Below, one piece after another: positions 63,376-64,000 of a stretch of DNA of 64,000 nucleotides. Source of the DNA: Siderastrea siderea (taxonomy: Eukaryota > Cnidaria > Anthozoa > Scleractinia > Rhizangiidae); contig OZ034975.1 of the NCBI GenBank assembly GCA_964030785.1, positions 32,393,769 to 32,457,768 of the forward strand, in the 5' to 3' direction. The notes under the pieces are model-generated. The model was given only the letters and a program-made list of their open reading frames with translations. It did no database searches and was not told where the DNA came from. Within the stretch, counting starts at the first letter, position 1, and each line of letters starts with the position of its first letter. Made by a program: the position numbers and the translations under genes.

Positions 63376-63385
63376 TTTTTTTTTT
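63376..63385 (+). terminator. T10 Pol III terminator
   Basis: Ten consecutive T residues on the coding strand, 15 nt after the tRNA-like gene. Four or more T normally suffice to stop RNA polymerase III. Confidence 0.65.
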
Positions 63386-63404
63386 CTAAGGGTAGTTCGT
63401 CATC

Positions 63405-64000
63405 ATGCAAACGGGGAAACCGTTTCGTTTTCATACGCCTTCCTCTATCTTGGTGGTGGGTCCTTCGGGATGTGGTAAAACCGTGTTTACGGAAAAACTC
63501 TTGGTAGACAACCCCGAGTTGTTTGAAACCCCACCGACCCAATTGCATTATTGTTATGGGGCCTGGCAAGATCGATTTCAAGGCATGCAAGATCAAGGGG
63601 TGGTGTTTCACGAAGGGATTCCCGATCATGAGGCCTTAGTGCAATGGTTTCCTGAAGGACATGGGGTCCTGGTCTTGGATGATTTAATGGACGAAGGCAG
63701 TCACGATAAACGCGTGTTGGATTTATTCACCAAACATTCGCATCATCAAGGGGTGACGGTGCTCTACTTGTGCCAAGACATGTTTCCCGTGGGTCGCTAT
63801 GCGAAAAGTATATCCCGCAATGCCCATTACATCGTGGCGTTCAAGAACCCTCGAGATCAATTAGGGGTACGCAATGTCATGCTTCAATCATTTCCTACCA
63901 CGTGGAAAGACACGTTGGAGACGTTTCATCAAGCCACTACACGACCGTATGGCTATTTGGTCTTGGATTTACATCCGGCCTCGTCCGATCAACAACGGGT
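63405..64000 (+). CDS. A32/FtsK-type genome-packaging ATPase, N-terminal part
   Basis: The open frame from ATG 63,405 continues past the window. Walker A is VVGPSGCGKT (residues 17-26). Walker B is GVLVLDDLMDE (about residues 84-94), followed by DLFTKHSHHQGVTVLYLCQD, a sensor-like strand ending in Gln-Asp, and a SISRNAHYIVAFKNPRDQLG block. This is the pattern of the HerA/FtsK-superfamily packaging ATPases shared by Polintons, poxviruses (A32) and adenovirus-like elements. It would pump the genome into preformed capsids. About 198 residues are visible of a usual 220-280. Confidence 0.88.
   Translation, partial: MQTGKPFRFHTPSSILVVGPSGCGKTVFTEKLLVDNPELFETPPTQLHYCYGAWQDRFQGMQDQGVVFHEGIPDHEALVQWFPEGHGVLVLDDLMDEGSHDKRVLDLFTKHSHHQGVTVLYLCQDMFPVGRYAKSISRNAHYIVAFKNPRDQLGVRNVMLQSFPTTWKDTLETFHQATTRPYGYLVLDLHPASSDQQR

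Larger units (their letters stand above)
52790..64000 (+). mobile_element. Polinton/adintovirus-like element, left part
   Basis: A dense gene array with almost no repeats replaces the repeat-rich DNA. It combines a retrovirus-type chromodomain integrase, penton-type minor capsid proteins, a double-jelly-roll capsid protein, an adenain-like protease and an A32-like packaging ATPase, the defining set of Polintons/Mavericks and their adintovirus relatives. All genes are open, suggesting recent insertion or an assembled viral genome piece. The left limit is uncertain (between about 52,640 and 52,800); no terminal inverted repeat is visible. The right end and the polymerase gene are outside the window. 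Confidence 0.88.

Noticed and set aside
52790..64000. A true adenovirus genome
   Set aside because: The chromodomain integrase and Polinton-style penton and capsid motifs, together with the gene order, fit Polinton/adintovirus rather than Adenoviridae.

Overview
The window reads as animal nuclear DNA, most likely from an anthozoan cnidarian such as a stony coral. The evidence is spliced immunoglobulin-superfamily exons, a tRNA-Leu-derived SINE, Penelope-like retroelements, a Tigger-type transposon, many foldback/MITE elements, and a ribosomal protein L13 fragment that resembles metazoan RPL13. The taxon is inferred from repeat content and gene style, not from a marker gene.

Positions 1-52,700 are gene-poor host DNA. 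One host gene is well supported on the + strand. Its five visible exons (21,947-22,309; 23,517-23,807; 24,861-25,127; 36,336-36,614; 37,170-37,243) encode Ig, Ig, Ig, a fibronectin-III-like domain and a hydrophobic C-terminus without a cytoplasmic tail, which looks like a GPI-anchor signal. Every splice junction is phase 1. The first (signal-peptide) exon was not found. A separate signal-peptide-like exon at 50,646-50,721 also ends in phase 1 and may start a downstream paralogue.

The rest of this part is nested repeats. They include MULE-like elements with 9-bp target duplications (2,031-5,254 and 34,356-35,308) and a 5.1-kb element with a 6-bp duplication holding a piggyBac-type insert and a Penelope fragment (6,636-11,715). 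A head-to-head Penelope pair is split by a Tigger element that also carries an antisense HIRAN ORF (12,152-16,781). A TTAA-flanked near-palindrome encodes a broken P2X7-ballast-like domain in both arms (27,300-29,803). There is a decayed Crypton/ZMYM-type recombinase-like gene (about 30,718-32,110), a large multi-palindromic element (about 46,960-50,000), and several MITEs.

From about 52,800 to the window end lies a compact, largely uninterrupted virus-like element of the Polinton/Maverick-adintovirus type. In order it carries: a leftward cluster of a RING-like protein and two paralogous small proteins; a rightward 178-aa unknown; a leftward SLOG-fold protein; a rightward GRF zinc-finger protein; a small unknown; a chromodomain integrase; two tandem penton/minor-capsid paralogues; four small Arg-rich or basic proteins, one resembling adenovirus pX; the double-jelly-roll major capsid protein; an adenain-type protease; a tRNA-like RNA polymerase III unit; and an A32/FtsK-type packaging ATPase that runs off the window. 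The integrase would insert the DNA, the two pentons and the hexon-like protein would build an icosahedral shell, the basic proteins would condense the genome, the protease would mature the particle and the ATPase would package DNA. DNA polymerase B and both terminal repeats are not visible; the polymerase presumably lies to the right.

The most unusual parts are the tRNA-like Pol III unit, the SLOG gene, the duplicated penton, the termination-reinitiation gene cluster, and a triplicated 44-bp CCAAT/CArG promoter array.
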